A DNA stretch of 64,000 nt from an uncultured Saprospiraceae bacterium (lineage in GTDB: Bacteria > Bacteroidota > Bacteroidia > Chitinophagales > Saprospiraceae): the NCBI GenBank assembly GCA_937959275.1, contig CALGLU010000033.1:1-64000 (forward strand). The letters are read 5' to 3'. The position numbers were made by a program, and so were the translations under genes. Below are positions 18,711 to 27,119 of this stretch, piece after piece (the stretch's first letter is position 1; every line of letters begins with the position of its first letter). The notes beneath the pieces were generated by a model. That model had not been told where the DNA came from, ran no database searches, and saw nothing but the letters and a program-made list of their open reading frames with translations.

Positions 18711-19028
18711 TAATCTTTTGCCATAGTGCACATACCAATGCAAATGTTTACTTGTTTGATAATTGCCTATGTTGGATGAAATTCGACAAGCTCCAAAGTT
18801 CGTTTCAAACATCTTGGTGACCACTCTGATAGCCTCAAAAAAATCTCTATTCAAGTCTGCATTATTTGGGTAGTTAGATAGTGAATCTATATGAGCTTTA
18901 GGAATAATGACAACATGATGCTCCCAATACGGTTGCGTGTGATGAAAAGCCATCACAAGATTGGTTTCGAATACAATGTCTACTTTTAATTTTCCAGGTA
19001 TGATTTGCTGACAATAAATGTCATTCAT
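18684..19028 (-). CDS. HIT family protein with transposon-derived C-terminus
   Basis: This histidine-triad nucleotide-binding/hydrolase protein is about 114 residues from ATG 19028 (MNDIYCQ). A further 19 in-frame codons upstream look unlike HIT proteins. The fold is visible from VDIVFETNLVMAFHHTQPYW and HHVVIIPKAHIDSL to the catalytic triad HLHWYVHYG (HxHxxxH variant), and ISSNIG precedes it. The last eight residues (VLCQDITD) and the stop are encoded by the terminal inverted repeat of a MITE. Without the element the frame would run YGKRL-VEEDDNH and stop at 18522-18524. The catalytic core is intact, so the protein is probably still functional. Confidence 0.8.
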   Translation of the reverse strand: MNDIYCQQIIPGKLKVDIVFETNLVMAFHHTQPYWEHHVVIIPKAHIDSLSNYPNNADLNRDFFEAIRVVTKMFETNFGACRISSNIGNYQTSKHLHWYVHYGKRLVLCQDITD

Positions 19029-19248
19029 GAAATTTAATTTTGGGTGACTTCTACTAATGATACGTCTTGGTAATATATACATCAAATGTATCCTCCAAAA
19101 TTCTATTGATTATTCAATTCTCGTATTCGCTAGGTTGTATCTATTATTCGTTTACGCGACTACTTGGCATTCACATCCGTCAAGTTTTGCTCAATTGCAA
19201 CCAGTTGATTCTAACAGGATGCTCAATTTCACCACCTCATGTCAACCC

Positions 19249-19752
19249 TTAAACAAAGGCACACAACACCCCACCCATCAATGCTCCGCAGATCAACCAA
19301 AAAACTAAATGAATCCACATATATTTCATCGGCCTTCCCTCAAAGAGCGTATTAATGCCAATCATTGCAAACCCCGTAAACAGGCTAAACTCAATCCCAT
19401 GGATCACTCCATGACCAAACGTCCTATGCCGATCACCATACTTTGACATAAAATCTGTGATCACTGTATTCACTTCCGTACCGGCCTCTGCCAAACCTGG
19501 GTCATGCAAAAACAATTGAAATATCGAACTCTGATGAATCGTAAAGAGTCCTAAAATATAGGCTAACAACAATGAAAATAAATAGGTCAACCCAAAGGTC
19601 ACTATTGGCTTACGACTCATCGCTTGCTCATTTGTAATGCCGGCTGCCTGCATCCACGCTCGACCCAATACTTTAGGATTGTAATACACTGACCCAATAA
19701 GGAGAGGGATTAAAGCAGCAAGAAATAAAATATAAAAATTAAATTGTGGCAT
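19249..19752 (-). CDS. DUF1761 family membrane protein
   Basis: This 167-residue integral membrane protein has four apparent helices: FYILFLAALIPLLIGSVYY, TFGLTYLFSLLLAYILGLF, a central helix around EFSLFTGFAMIGINTLF, and IHLVFWLICGALMGGVLCAF. The GSVYYNPKVLGRAWMQAAG opening and the glycine-rich C-terminal helix match DUF1761 proteins, which have no known function. It is separated by 83 bp, including a hexamer repeat, from the next gene on the same strand (the VanX-like peptidase). Confidence 0.78.
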   Translation of the reverse strand: MPQFNFYILFLAALIPLLIGSVYYNPKVLGRAWMQAAGITNEQAMSRKPIVTFGLTYLFSLLLAYILGLFTIHQSSIFQLFLHDPGLAEAGTEVNTVITDFMSKYGDRHRTFGHGVIHGIEFSLFTGFAMIGINTLFEGRPMKYMWIHLVFWLICGALMGGVLCAFV

Positions 19753-19809
19753 GTTGAAAGAGTTTTAATGAAGATATGAAATTATCCAATTGAAGTGTAA
19801 TGCTGTGTT

Positions 19810-19833
19810 ATTGTCATTGTCATTGCCATTGAT
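19810..19833. repeat. Short (ATTGTC)n hexamer tract
   Basis: Four hexamer units (ATTGTC, ATTGTC, ATTGCC, ATTGAT) lie just after the VanX-like gene stop. They belong to the same hexamer family as the tract at 5851-5907, so the two may derive from the same slippage-prone motif. Confidence 0.55.
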
Positions 19834-19835
19834 CA

Positions 19836-20588
19836 TTATTCACATCCCCATTCCCACTCAGACACCTCTAGAGATTGTAATTCTTTAATGGAAAAATGCC
19901 ACCACTCTGTGCGTATGGAAGCAAAACCATATTGTTCCATAACCGACTTCAATAGCATCCGATTTTGATTTACCCGAGCAGAATGACCTGTATAGGTGTA
20001 GTGCGCTTCTTCTCCAAAGTAATCAAAGCTCGTCCCCATATCAAGTTGATTGCCTGCCTCATCCACAATAGTCAAGTCCACAGCGACACCGCGGTTGTGC
20101 TGCGAGCCTTTCCATGGAGGCGTTACATAACTTGCGTTGGGGACTTTATCCCACAGCTTTTGTTGCACAGGCGCAGGTCGATAACAATCAAATAGCTTGA
20201 TGCCAAGATCATATCTACTTAACTCAGCCGCCACGAGAAATAAAGCATTTGCTGCCTGCTCTCGTAGAAAACATTTTCCACAATCATACATAACAGCCTT
20301 CACAAAATTATTGTCTGTCGCGTAGCGAATATCTGTAACAAAACCTGGTGTTTGATCTGTAAATTCGACCCAGCCATCAGGAGCTTTAAATCTTGATTCG
20401 ACAATTTGTTTATCAGGATCAGCTTCTGGTGTTAGAGGACCAGACAGTTGTTCCGTTTTAGTTGAGGGACCATCTTGATCTACTTTTGTTACGAGACTGT
20501 CTTGGTCTCTAGTGGCCTTCTCATTTTTACAGGAAATAAGGAAACTTAGTAGACAAGCAGCATATATAATAAAGGTGTATTTATTCAT
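19836..20588 (-). CDS. VanX-like D-alanyl-D-alanine dipeptidase (peptidase M15D) lipoprotein
   Basis: This 250-residue zinc peptidase of the M15D (VanX/DdpX) family hydrolyses D-Ala-D-Ala dipeptide. It has a lipoprotein signal (YAACLLSFLISC) and an acidic, Thr/Pro-rich linker of about 55 residues. Catalytic features visible are LFDCYRPAPVQQKLW (the conserved Arg), SQHNRGVAVDLTI (zinc His and Asp) and EWWHFSI (catalytic Glu and third zinc His). The MGTSFDYFGEEAHYT stretch is also typical. The gene is alone and has no van ligase or sensor neighbours, so a role in cell-wall recycling or nutrient use is more likely than vancomycin resistance. Confidence 0.9.
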   Translation of the reverse strand: MNKYTFIIYAACLLSFLISCKNEKATRDQDSLVTKVDQDGPSTKTEQLSGPLTPEADPDKQIVESRFKAPDGWVEFTDQTPGFVTDIRYATDNNFVKAVMYDCGKCFLREQAANALFLVAAELSRYDLGIKLFDCYRPAPVQQKLWDKVPNASYVTPPWKGSQHNRGVAVDLTIVDEAGNQLDMGTSFDYFGEEAHYTYTGHSARVNQNRMLLKSVMEQYGFASIRTEWWHFSIKELQSLEVSEWEWGCE

Positions 20589-20597
20589 CGAGGAGGT

Positions 20598-22709
20598 TTA
20601 TTTATCAGAAATCAGTTTTACGAATTCTTCTTCTGTTAATATGTCTACAGTCCCTAAGGCTTGGGCTTTTTTGAGTTTTGATCCTGCCTTTTCACCCACG
20701 ACTAAAATATCCAAATTACCACTCACCGCACTAATCGCCTTCGCTCCAGCAGTGGCGGCTAATTGTTGAGCTTCTTTCCTTCCCATTGTTTGCAGGCTAC
20801 CAGTAAATAAAATCGTCTTCCCACTAAAAATGCCATCAGTCGCCAACTCGACTGGCTTATCTTCTTCTTTTTGATACAAATTCACACCTCTTGCTTCTAA
20901 TCTCTCCAACAGATCAATATTCGCTTGATCAGCAAAATAGGCGATGACATTATCTGCCACGACTGGACCTATATCTTTAATATTTGTAAAATGCTCAGTC
21001 GTCCAATCCTTCAAGTCAAGGACATGTTGGATCTCACCTGCTATTAATTTTGAAGCCTTTTTTCCTAAGTGGTGAATGGTCAAACTATTTAATAATCGAC
21101 TAATCGGATTACTTTTCGCTTTATCGATGGCTTGCTTTAAATTAGTTGCAGATCGCTGACCAAATCCTTCTAATGAGGCTATTGAATCGTAATCAAGATT
21201 ATAGATATCACTCATGTCACGTAGCCAACCCAAGGCCTGAAATTGCTCCACATAGGACTTGCCAAATCCATCAATATCCATGGCTTCCTTAGATACATGA
21301 TAGATCATTCGCTGTAAAGCCTGAGCAGGACATTCGCTATTCACGCATCTCCAAGCGGCTTCGTTTTCGGATTTGATCAACTTGGTTTCGCAACTCGGAC
21401 AGTGTGTCGGAAAAACAACTTTTTTCTCAGATCCATCTCGGTATTCTTCAATCGTCTTTACAATGTATGGTATCACATCACCTGCGCGCTCGACTAGCAC
21501 TGTATCGCCTAACCTCAAATCTTTGGTCTGAATGAATTCTTCATTATGCAAAGACACAGAAGAAATCGTGACACCAGCCAATTGTACAGGCTCTAACTTA
21601 GCGACTGGGGTGATAGAGCCAATTTTACCAATTTGATATTCCACATCTAACAATTTAGTCGAAGCCTGCTTGGCTTTAAACTTATAAGCGATTGCCCATC
21701 GCGGATGATGCTGTGTAAAGCCACATTTATTTTGAAGCTCTTGACTATCAACTTTGACAACCATGCCGTCAATTTCATAGTCATAGCTATCTCGCTTTTC
21801 TTCCCAAGATTGAATAAACTCATTCACCTCAGCAATCCCCTCGCACTTTTTCTTTTGGCTAGTCGGGATTTTAAATCCGAGTTGACCTAGCAGATTAATT
21901 TGATCATAATGCGAGTCCATGTCTTTAAGGACATCATTGCCATCAAGGTCAACGGCATAACCCATTTGAAACAAAAAGACTTCAATTCCGCGTTGTCTTG
22001 TCTCATTTGGATTTTTCATACGCAATCCACCAGAAGCAGCATTCCTAGGATTAGCAAATACAGGTAGGCCAGCCTTCTCTCTTTCTTCATTTATTTTAGA
22101 AAATCGCTCCTTATGTATGACTGCTTCGCCTCTTAATTCTACCTGATGTATGCCGTGTTCTGAAAATGTTGCCCGCAAGGGGATCGTGGGTAAAGTCTTT
22201 GCATTAGCAGTCATCTCTTCGCCCATACTCCCGTTACCTCTTGTTGCTGCACGCTCTATCGCATCAGCTGTATAGACAAAGGCAACACTACCGCCATCAT
22301 ATTTAGGCTCTACACAATACGTAATCTTAACGTCGCTGTCGATACTTGTTAATTTTTTAATCGTTTCGTCAAAGGAATTCAAATCTGCTGGATTGTACGA
22401 ATTGTCCAAAGACAACATCGGAGAAAGATGTTTAACAGCATCCTTTGATTCTGTCAAATCATTAGCAACGCGCTGAGTTGGAGAATCTGGAGTGATAAGC
22501 AATGGGTTATCGGCTTCAAGCTTTCGTAATTGATTAAAGAGAAGATCAAAATCCATGTCCGATATCAATGATTCATTATTAATGTAATAGCTCCATTCAT
22601 GAAAACGAAGCACAATCTTCAAATCGTCAATATCACCAACGGATAATTGCCTTTTACAGAGCTCTTGGGTGAGCTTTAAAATTAGTTTCTGAGAGTCAAT
22701 TGAATACAT
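20598..22709 (-). CDS. ligA: NAD-dependent DNA ligase LigA
   Basis: This protein of about 703 residues (ATG at 22709; the frame opens with a TTG three codons earlier) seals nicks in replication and repair using NAD+. Domains in order are an N-terminal Ia/adenylation domain with the catalytic lysine in EPKYDGGSV, the OB-fold (PVAKLEPVQLAGVTI), a Cys4 zinc finger (CPSCETKL...WRCVNSECPAQ), tandem helix-hairpin-helix motifs (DGFGKSYVEQF, LEGFGQRSATNL, IKDIGPVVADNV) and a C-terminal BRCT (FSGKTILFTGSL). Length and order are standard. It lies 9 bp upstream of the VanX-like gene on the same strand. Confidence 0.97.
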   Translation of the reverse strand: MYSIDSQKLILKLTQELCKRQLSVGDIDDLKIVLRFHEWSYYINNESLISDMDFDLLFNQLRKLEADNPLLITPDSPTQRVANDLTESKDAVKHLSPMLSLDNSYNPADLNSFDETIKKLTSIDSDVKITYCVEPKYDGGSVAFVYTADAIERAATRGNGSMGEEMTANAKTLPTIPLRATFSEHGIHQVELRGEAVIHKERFSKINEEREKAGLPVFANPRNAASGGLRMKNPNETRQRGIEVFLFQMGYAVDLDGNDVLKDMDSHYDQINLLGQLGFKIPTSQKKKCEGIAEVNEFIQSWEEKRDSYDYEIDGMVVKVDSQELQNKCGFTQHHPRWAIAYKFKAKQASTKLLDVEYQIGKIGSITPVAKLEPVQLAGVTISSVSLHNEEFIQTKDLRLGDTVLVERAGDVIPYIVKTIEEYRDGSEKKVVFPTHCPSCETKLIKSENEAAWRCVNSECPAQALQRMIYHVSKEAMDIDGFGKSYVEQFQALGWLRDMSDIYNLDYDSIASLEGFGQRSATNLKQAIDKAKSNPISRLLNSLTIHHLGKKASKLIAGEIQHVLDLKDWTTEHFTNIKDIGPVVADNVIAYFADQANIDLLERLEARGVNLYQKEEDKPVELATDGIFSGKTILFTGSLQTMGRKEAQQLAATAGAKAISAVSGNLDILVVGEKAGSKLKKAQALGTVDILTEEEFVKLISDK

Positions 22710-22751
22710 GTGGAACAAGATAAGAAGGATTGTTCCTTTTAGAAAGTAATG

Positions 22752-23099
22752 TTATTTTTTCAGTACTTTTTTAGTCACTAGGCGATTGCCTTGTGCATCA
22801 AAAATGGAGACTAAATAGATGCCTTTGTTGTACTCTTCTATATTTAAAGTAGTGACTGCATTATCTAAAGTGCCCGCTAATAAGCGTTTGCCAATGATAT
22901 TTCTAAATTCATAAGAAGCACCAGCTTCAAGGTCTTGTACTTCAATATTGATCAGATCTGTGGTTGGATTCGGATAGAGCTTTAACTTAATAGAGATATC
23001 AATAGCAGCTATATCATGTAGTGGAGGTGATGCCTGTAGATAGCTCCCGTTGAAGGGCAAACTACAGAACAGACATAATATGACGATCACCTTATACAT
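22752..23099 (-). CDS. Minimal T9SS type A sorting-domain protein
   Basis: A 115-residue exported protein (ATG at 23099; upstream codons open only with a TTG). After the signal peptide (YKVIVILCLFCSLPFNGSYLQA) almost the whole mature chain is a type A C-terminal sorting domain: LKLYPNPTTDLINIEV, YEFRNIIGKRLLAG and the ending GIYLVSIFDAQGNRLVTKKVLKK. This is the signal by which T9SS cargo is recognised. There is only a short passenger of about 15 residues (SPPLHDIAAIDISIK), so the protein is a sorting domain with essentially no cargo. The LigA start lies 42 bp downstream on the same strand. Confidence 0.82.
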   Translation of the reverse strand: MYKVIVILCLFCSLPFNGSYLQASPPLHDIAAIDISIKLKLYPNPTTDLINIEVQDLEAGASYEFRNIIGKRLLAGTLDNAVTTLNIEEYNKGIYLVSIFDAQGNRLVTKKVLKK

Positions 23100-23193
23100 A
23101 CTACGAATATACAAGGACTTGAGGGACCAAGATGTTATAAAATCTTTAAACTTTGATTAATTATACTAAATTGAAGTTATAGTAGACAAACGA

Positions 23194-23745
23194 CTACGAA
23201 AAGCTTTTTTCTGGATGCTTCCCTTTATATCCTTTATAAATTTCTTCTACACGCCTAATTTCTGCGGCTGCATCACCGCTGAGATAAACGAGTTCTTTGA
23301 TGTGTAAGGTTTTATGTTCAAAATCAAAAATGATTGGCAAGATGGGAATATTGGCACGTTTGGCAATGTAGTAAAACCCAGTCTTGAATTTTGCTACTTT
23401 TTTTCGAGTCGCTTCAGGGGTTATACATATATATAAACTATCATATTTATCGTATTGATCTGCAACGGCATGCACAAAATTATTCGCCTGGCTTCGATCC
23501 ACAGCAATACCGCCTAGCCATTTGATATATGGACCAACGATTTTGTGGTTAGCTATTTCTGACTTTATGACAAAATTAATCTGAACTTCATACCAGTTTC
23601 GAAACATAATACCTATTGGCACGTCGTGGAATGAGGTGTGTGGAGCAACAGTAATTAAGAATTTTTTGACCTCTCTTGGGTAGTTGCCTTCAACCTTCCA
23701 TCCCCAAATTTTGGTAAAAAGAAACTTATAAAACGTCTTTTTCAT
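23194..23745 (-). CDS. 1-acyl-sn-glycerol-3-phosphate acyltransferase family protein
   Basis: A 183-residue PlsC-like acyltransferase. The HX4D catalytic motif is seen as APHTSFHD, followed by the partner block GGIAVDRSQ (substrate-binding Arg) and the third block ITPEATRKK, typical of the LPLAT family clade common in Bacteroidota. It has no long N-terminal membrane helix and is shorter than PlsC (about 240 residues). It probably acts at the membrane face in phospholipid or lipid synthesis. It is divergently transcribed from the ECF sigma factor gene, with about 120 bp between. Confidence 0.82.
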   Translation of the reverse strand: MKKTFYKFLFTKIWGWKVEGNYPREVKKFLITVAPHTSFHDVPIGIMFRNWYEVQINFVIKSEIANHKIVGPYIKWLGGIAVDRSQANNFVHAVADQYDKYDSLYICITPEATRKKVAKFKTGFYYIAKRANIPILPIIFDFEHKTLHIKELVYLSGDAAAEIRRVEEIYKGYKGKHPEKSFS

Positions 23746-23864
23746 AATTTAGCAACTACATTACTATCTACGAAAATAAAAGATTGTTACAAATCAAAGA
23801 CTAAATTTAAACCAATGCCGCTTTCAATCGTCTTAGTATCAACCCTTGCAAAACACTAAGGTCA

Positions 23865-24431
23865 ATGACAAAACCGTCAGATGCTTTAATTATTTCATAT
23901 CTCAAAAGTGAGAAGCAACAAGAAAAGGGTTATAGCATGCTGATGGAGCGTTTTGGTAAGTCTATATACAATCAGATATACAGATTTACAAATAGCCATC
24001 AAGATACTGATGATGTGTTTCAAAATACATTGGTCAAAGTATTCAAAGGCATCTCATCATTTGAAGAGAAATCGGCACTCTACTCATGGATTTATAGGAT
24101 AGCCTATAATGAAACCATGACTTTTTTAAAACAGAAGTCAAGGTATTCAGAAGTTCGATCAGAGTTTGGCCAACATAAAGACACGAGAGATATCAGTTAT
24201 GATTCTCCAAATCCGCAGTATATCATGGGAGTCTTACAAGATGCTGTTAAATCTTTGCCGGAGCGCCAGCGTCTTGTGTTTGAGTTGAGGTATTTCAACG
24301 AGATGAGTTATAATGACATATCAAACATGTTAGACACAACAGTCGGAGCATTGAAAGCGTCTTATCATATCGCTGTCAAAAAAATTGAAAAATATATCAC
24401 CAATTTGAAAATTGTGGATCATGAATATTAA
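23865..24431 (+). CDS. ECF RNA polymerase sigma factor
   Basis: This 188-residue group 4 sigma-70 factor shows region 2 (IYNQIYRFTNSHQDTDDVFQNTLVKVF, then SALYSWIYRIAYNETMTFLK for -10 recognition). Region 4 reads LPERQRLVFELRYFNEMSYNDISNMLDTTVGALKASYHIAVKKI. It overlaps its downstream gene by 11 bp, an arrangement typical of a sigma factor with its membrane anti-sigma protein. The third gene encodes a short periplasmic protein, giving a three-gene envelope-stress-like unit. Confidence 0.93.
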   Translation: MTKPSDALIISYLKSEKQQEKGYSMLMERFGKSIYNQIYRFTNSHQDTDDVFQNTLVKVFKGISSFEEKSALYSWIYRIAYNETMTFLKQKSRYSEVRSEFGQHKDTRDISYDSPNPQYIMGVLQDAVKSLPERQRLVFELRYFNEMSYNDISNMLDTTVGALKASYHIAVKKIEKYITNLKIVDHEY

Positions 24432-24849
24432 AGTACTACAAGAGCTTCAGGAATTAAGTCCTGAGTTAGCTGATCTGAAAAAACATCACAGTCCAGTTGA
24501 TATGCCTATTGGCTATCAAAAAGAATTATTTGAAAAAATAAAATCAGATTTACCTCAAAACCCAAAGTCAAAACGATTCAATCTACCAATACTTGGTGCG
24601 GTAGCAGCTGCATGTATAGTTATGATAGCCTATGTGAGCTTGCTCAAACCTGCTCCGCAAGTCGATGTTCAAAAAGAGGTATATGAAAGTTATGTTTTGG
24701 AAAACCTTGAGGAATATGAAGATATACTTGTCGACGATCAGGAAGTCGAATCTTGGTTAACCCGACAATTAGATGACATACCAGAATCGGAGCTCATATC
24801 CTATTTAGAAAACAACTTAGACCAATTAGATTTAAATTTTCAATACTAA
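24421..24849 (+). CDS. Probable membrane anti-sigma factor
   Basis: A 142-residue protein starting at ATG 24421, overlapping the sigma gene. It has a cytoplasmic N-terminal segment (about 55 residues), one transmembrane helix (LGAVAAACIVMIAYVSLL, about residues 57-74) and an acidic outer tail. Architecture and overlap with an ECF sigma gene suggest it sequesters that sigma factor at the membrane. No zinc ZAS motif (HxxxCxxC) is present. Assignment rests mainly on gene context. Confidence 0.6.
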   Translation: MNIKVLQELQELSPELADLKKHHSPVDMPIGYQKELFEKIKSDLPQNPKSKRFNLPILGAVAAACIVMIAYVSLLKPAPQVDVQKEVYESYVLENLEEYEDILVDDQEVESWLTRQLDDIPESELISYLENNLDQLDLNFQY

Positions 24850-24852
24850 GCC

Positions 24853-25281
24853 ATGAAATCAATATATCTTATTTCACTCTTCTGCATTCCAGCACTCGTT
24901 TTTAGCCAAACCTCAGGTGATCATAATGATCAGATAGAGTCCCTTTTTATAGGGCATATTACTAGTGAATTGGATTTGAGCCCAGAAGAATCAAGAGCAT
25001 TTTGGCCAATTTATAATGCCTATCGAAAAGCTTCTGACAAGGCTAGAAAAATGTCGCACAGCTACAGACATGATGCAATAGAAATTACCTCAGATGCGCA
25101 AGCATTGCAAATATTAAATGATCACTTAACAGGTGATCAAAAGCGATTAGATCTCAAACGACAGCTCTACAAAGATTTGGCAGATATCATTTCTTCACAG
25201 CGGATTCTGACTTTAAAATCTGCAGAACATCAATTTCGAAGACAAATGTTTGATCGGATAAAAGAAAAAAGTGGGATCTAA
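24853..25281 (+). CDS. Periplasmic Spy/CpxP-like helical protein
   Basis: A 142-residue exported protein with a signal peptide (IYLISLFCIPALVFSQ). The mature part is helical and charged. It contains an LSPEESRAFWPIYNAYR motif, which resembles the LTxxQ-type segments of CpxP/Spy-like periplasmic chaperone-sensors often found with ECF sigma/anti-sigma pairs in Bacteroidota. It is the third gene of the sigma operon, 3 bp after the anti-sigma gene. Probably an envelope stress sensor or chaperone; the similarity is weak. Confidence 0.55.
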   Translation: MKSIYLISLFCIPALVFSQTSGDHNDQIESLFIGHITSELDLSPEESRAFWPIYNAYRKASDKARKMSHSYRHDAIEITSDAQALQILNDHLTGDQKRLDLKRQLYKDLADIISSQRILTLKSAEHQFRRQMFDRIKEKSGI

Positions 25282-25646
25282 ACCAATAAGCTAGTAACAA
25301 TTTTTTTTCAAGCTCAATTCTCAATTCTTCCTTGAAATTGCTTTGATTTTTTGCAGAATCTCGATTTATTTTAAAAATAATACCATTTAAAAATTAAGAT
25401 TCGCATTCAAGATTAGAAATACAGCGCATATGTTTCTCTATGAGTGCTAAACTATTAGAGAAATTCAAAAAATAAATGTGTTAACTTCTAATTATATATT
25501 CAACTGGTTTTCAGCGATTTAAAATAAATTACAATTATTAGTAATGCCATTGAAATTGTGGAAAAAAAATAAAATCGTGATGGATTATTAGGTCAATTAT
25601 TACATATATTAGCCTTTGATTATCGTAATCCCTGACAGTATTGATA
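25282..25646. other. AT-rich intergenic region
   Basis: About 365 bp between the sigma operon and the TPR gene. It is very AT-rich with poly-T tracts (near 25305 and 25350). I see no convincing ORF, RNA gene or strong hairpin. It presumably contains the promoter of the TPR gene. Confidence 0.5.
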
Positions 25647-27047
25647 ATGACGAATCGAACAAAACAAAAAACTACCCTCCAAGATCTTGTTTTAGATTTT
25701 GAAACAATGAGGCTTGAAGGCAGTGTCCTTTTTCTTGAAGACAAATCATATCTTGATCTGATCGATCTATATCAGTCAGAAAATCAAATCGAAAATGCTT
25801 TAGAAGTTGTTGATTTTGCGCTTGTGCAATTTCAATTTCGCTCAGATTTTTATTTTATTAAATCTAAGCTACTTTTTGGTACGAGTCGATTAGAAGAGAG
25901 TTTGATGTGTATTCTGAAAGCAGAAAAAATTGCCCCTTTTGAATTTGATATTCAATTGTTTAAAATACAAGTTTATATTGAGTTAGGTCAAACGGAAGAA
26001 GCTGAAAAAGCTGTCAAAGAATTAGAGCAAACTTGTTCTAAGAGTGACCTTCCTGATCTATTCTTAACTGAGGCTTTGATCTATGAAAAAGATGGTGAAT
26101 TTGATCTGATGTTCCAATCTCTAAAAAAGACGCTTTTGCTTGACTCTTCTCATAAACAAGCAATGAAACTTATTTTAGAAAGTGTGGAGCTATCTAAGAA
26201 TTTTGAAGAAAGCATTTTCTTACACAAACATGTGATTGATGCCACTCCTTATAACGGTATGGCATGGTATAATCTCGGACATGCCTATTCGTGTGTTGGA
26301 GAATATGAATTTGCTATTGATGCTTTTGAATATTCATTCATTATCGATCCAATGTTTGAAGAAGGTTATATGGATTGTGCTGAGCTGTGTTTTCAGCTTC
26401 AAGATTATGAAAAAGCATTGTCAATATATGATGAGGCATATGAGCATTTCGGTTTTGATTCAGATATCATTCTGAATATCGCCCACTGCCAATTTAATTT
26501 GAATTATTTTGATCAGGCAGAACTGAGCTTGAAGAAAGCGATAAAGCTTGACCCCTATTATGATGAAGCTTATTATCTATTAGCTAATTGCTTTCTCCAA
26601 GAAGAAAAGTACAAGGAAGCGATTAAAGCGCTAAATAAAGCCATTTACTTGGATGACACAAGAGAAGAATATTACCACTCATTAGCCAGATGTTATGTAA
26701 GTATTGGAGAATTTAGAAAAGCAAAACGAAACTATCATAGTGCTGCTGTCAAAGGTTTAGAGCAGAATCTATACTGGGAAGAGTATACTTCCTTTTTGAT
26801 TAAATTAAATCTATATGAAGAAGCTTACTTAATCATTGATGAAGCTGAGCAGCATACATACAGTGATAAATTGCAATATTGTAAAGCTGCAACACTGATA
26901 AAACTTGGTCAAAAGAAAACGGCTCTTTTGGTATTAGAAGAAGCTATATCTGAAAATCCTGATAATTTGAAATTCTTTTTCGATCTTTTGCCAGAGCTTA
27001 AGAAAGATCACGAAATTCAAGCCGCTGTTAGGTACTTTTTAGGATAA
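25647..27047 (+). CDS. Tetratricopeptide repeat protein
   Basis: A 466-residue, soluble, all-helical protein (ATG at 25647, two codons inside an open TTG). At least nine TPR units are visible. The clearest are GMAWYNLGHAYSCVGEYEFAIDAFEYSFIIDP, DIILNIAHCQFNLNYFDQAELSLKKAIKLDP and DEAYYLLANCFLQEEKYKEAIKALNKAIYLD, each with the G/A-x3-F/Y-x3-A-P pattern. No signal peptide or enzymatic domain is seen, so it is probably a cytoplasmic scaffold. TPR proteins of this size adjacent to uvrC are common in Bacteroidota. It ends in a clear terminator. Confidence 0.85.
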   Translation: MTNRTKQKTTLQDLVLDFETMRLEGSVLFLEDKSYLDLIDLYQSENQIENALEVVDFALVQFQFRSDFYFIKSKLLFGTSRLEESLMCILKAEKIAPFEFDIQLFKIQVYIELGQTEEAEKAVKELEQTCSKSDLPDLFLTEALIYEKDGEFDLMFQSLKKTLLLDSSHKQAMKLILESVELSKNFEESIFLHKHVIDATPYNGMAWYNLGHAYSCVGEYEFAIDAFEYSFIIDPMFEEGYMDCAELCFQLQDYEKALSIYDEAYEHFGFDSDIILNIAHCQFNLNYFDQAELSLKKAIKLDPYYDEAYYLLANCFLQEEKYKEAIKALNKAIYLDDTREEYYHSLARCYVSIGEFRKAKRNYHSAAVKGLEQNLYWEEYTSFLIKLNLYEEAYLIIDEAEQHTYSDKLQYCKAATLIKLGQKKTALLVLEEAISENPDNLKFFFDLLPELKKDHEIQAAVRYFLG

Positions 27048-27086
27048 TAGCTGTTCCCTAAACTCAATAAATAACCAAAAACCCAA

Positions 27087-27119
27087 ACCGTCTAAAATTC
27101 CATTTTAGGCGGTTTTTTT
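27087..27119 (+). terminator. Terminator hairpin between the TPR gene and uvrC
   Basis: An 11-bp stem (ACCGTCTAAAA at 27087-27097 and TTTTAGGCGGT at 27102/27103-27112, one T-G pair, loop about TTCCA) is followed by TTTTTTT. It terminates the plus-strand TPR transcript. The uvrC stop codon lies inside the hairpin, and an A-rich stretch on the other side makes it plausibly bidirectional. Confidence 0.85.

Noticed and set aside
19057-19308. Small plus-strand frames between the HIT and DUF1761 genes
   Set aside because: Overlap both neighbours' coding regions on the opposite strand, with no motif; treated as shadows.
19836-20588. Vancomycin-resistance locus
   Set aside because: VanX-like peptidase alone; there is no D-Ala-D-Lac ligase, VanH or VanRS nearby, and a lipoprotein linker suggests a housekeeping role.
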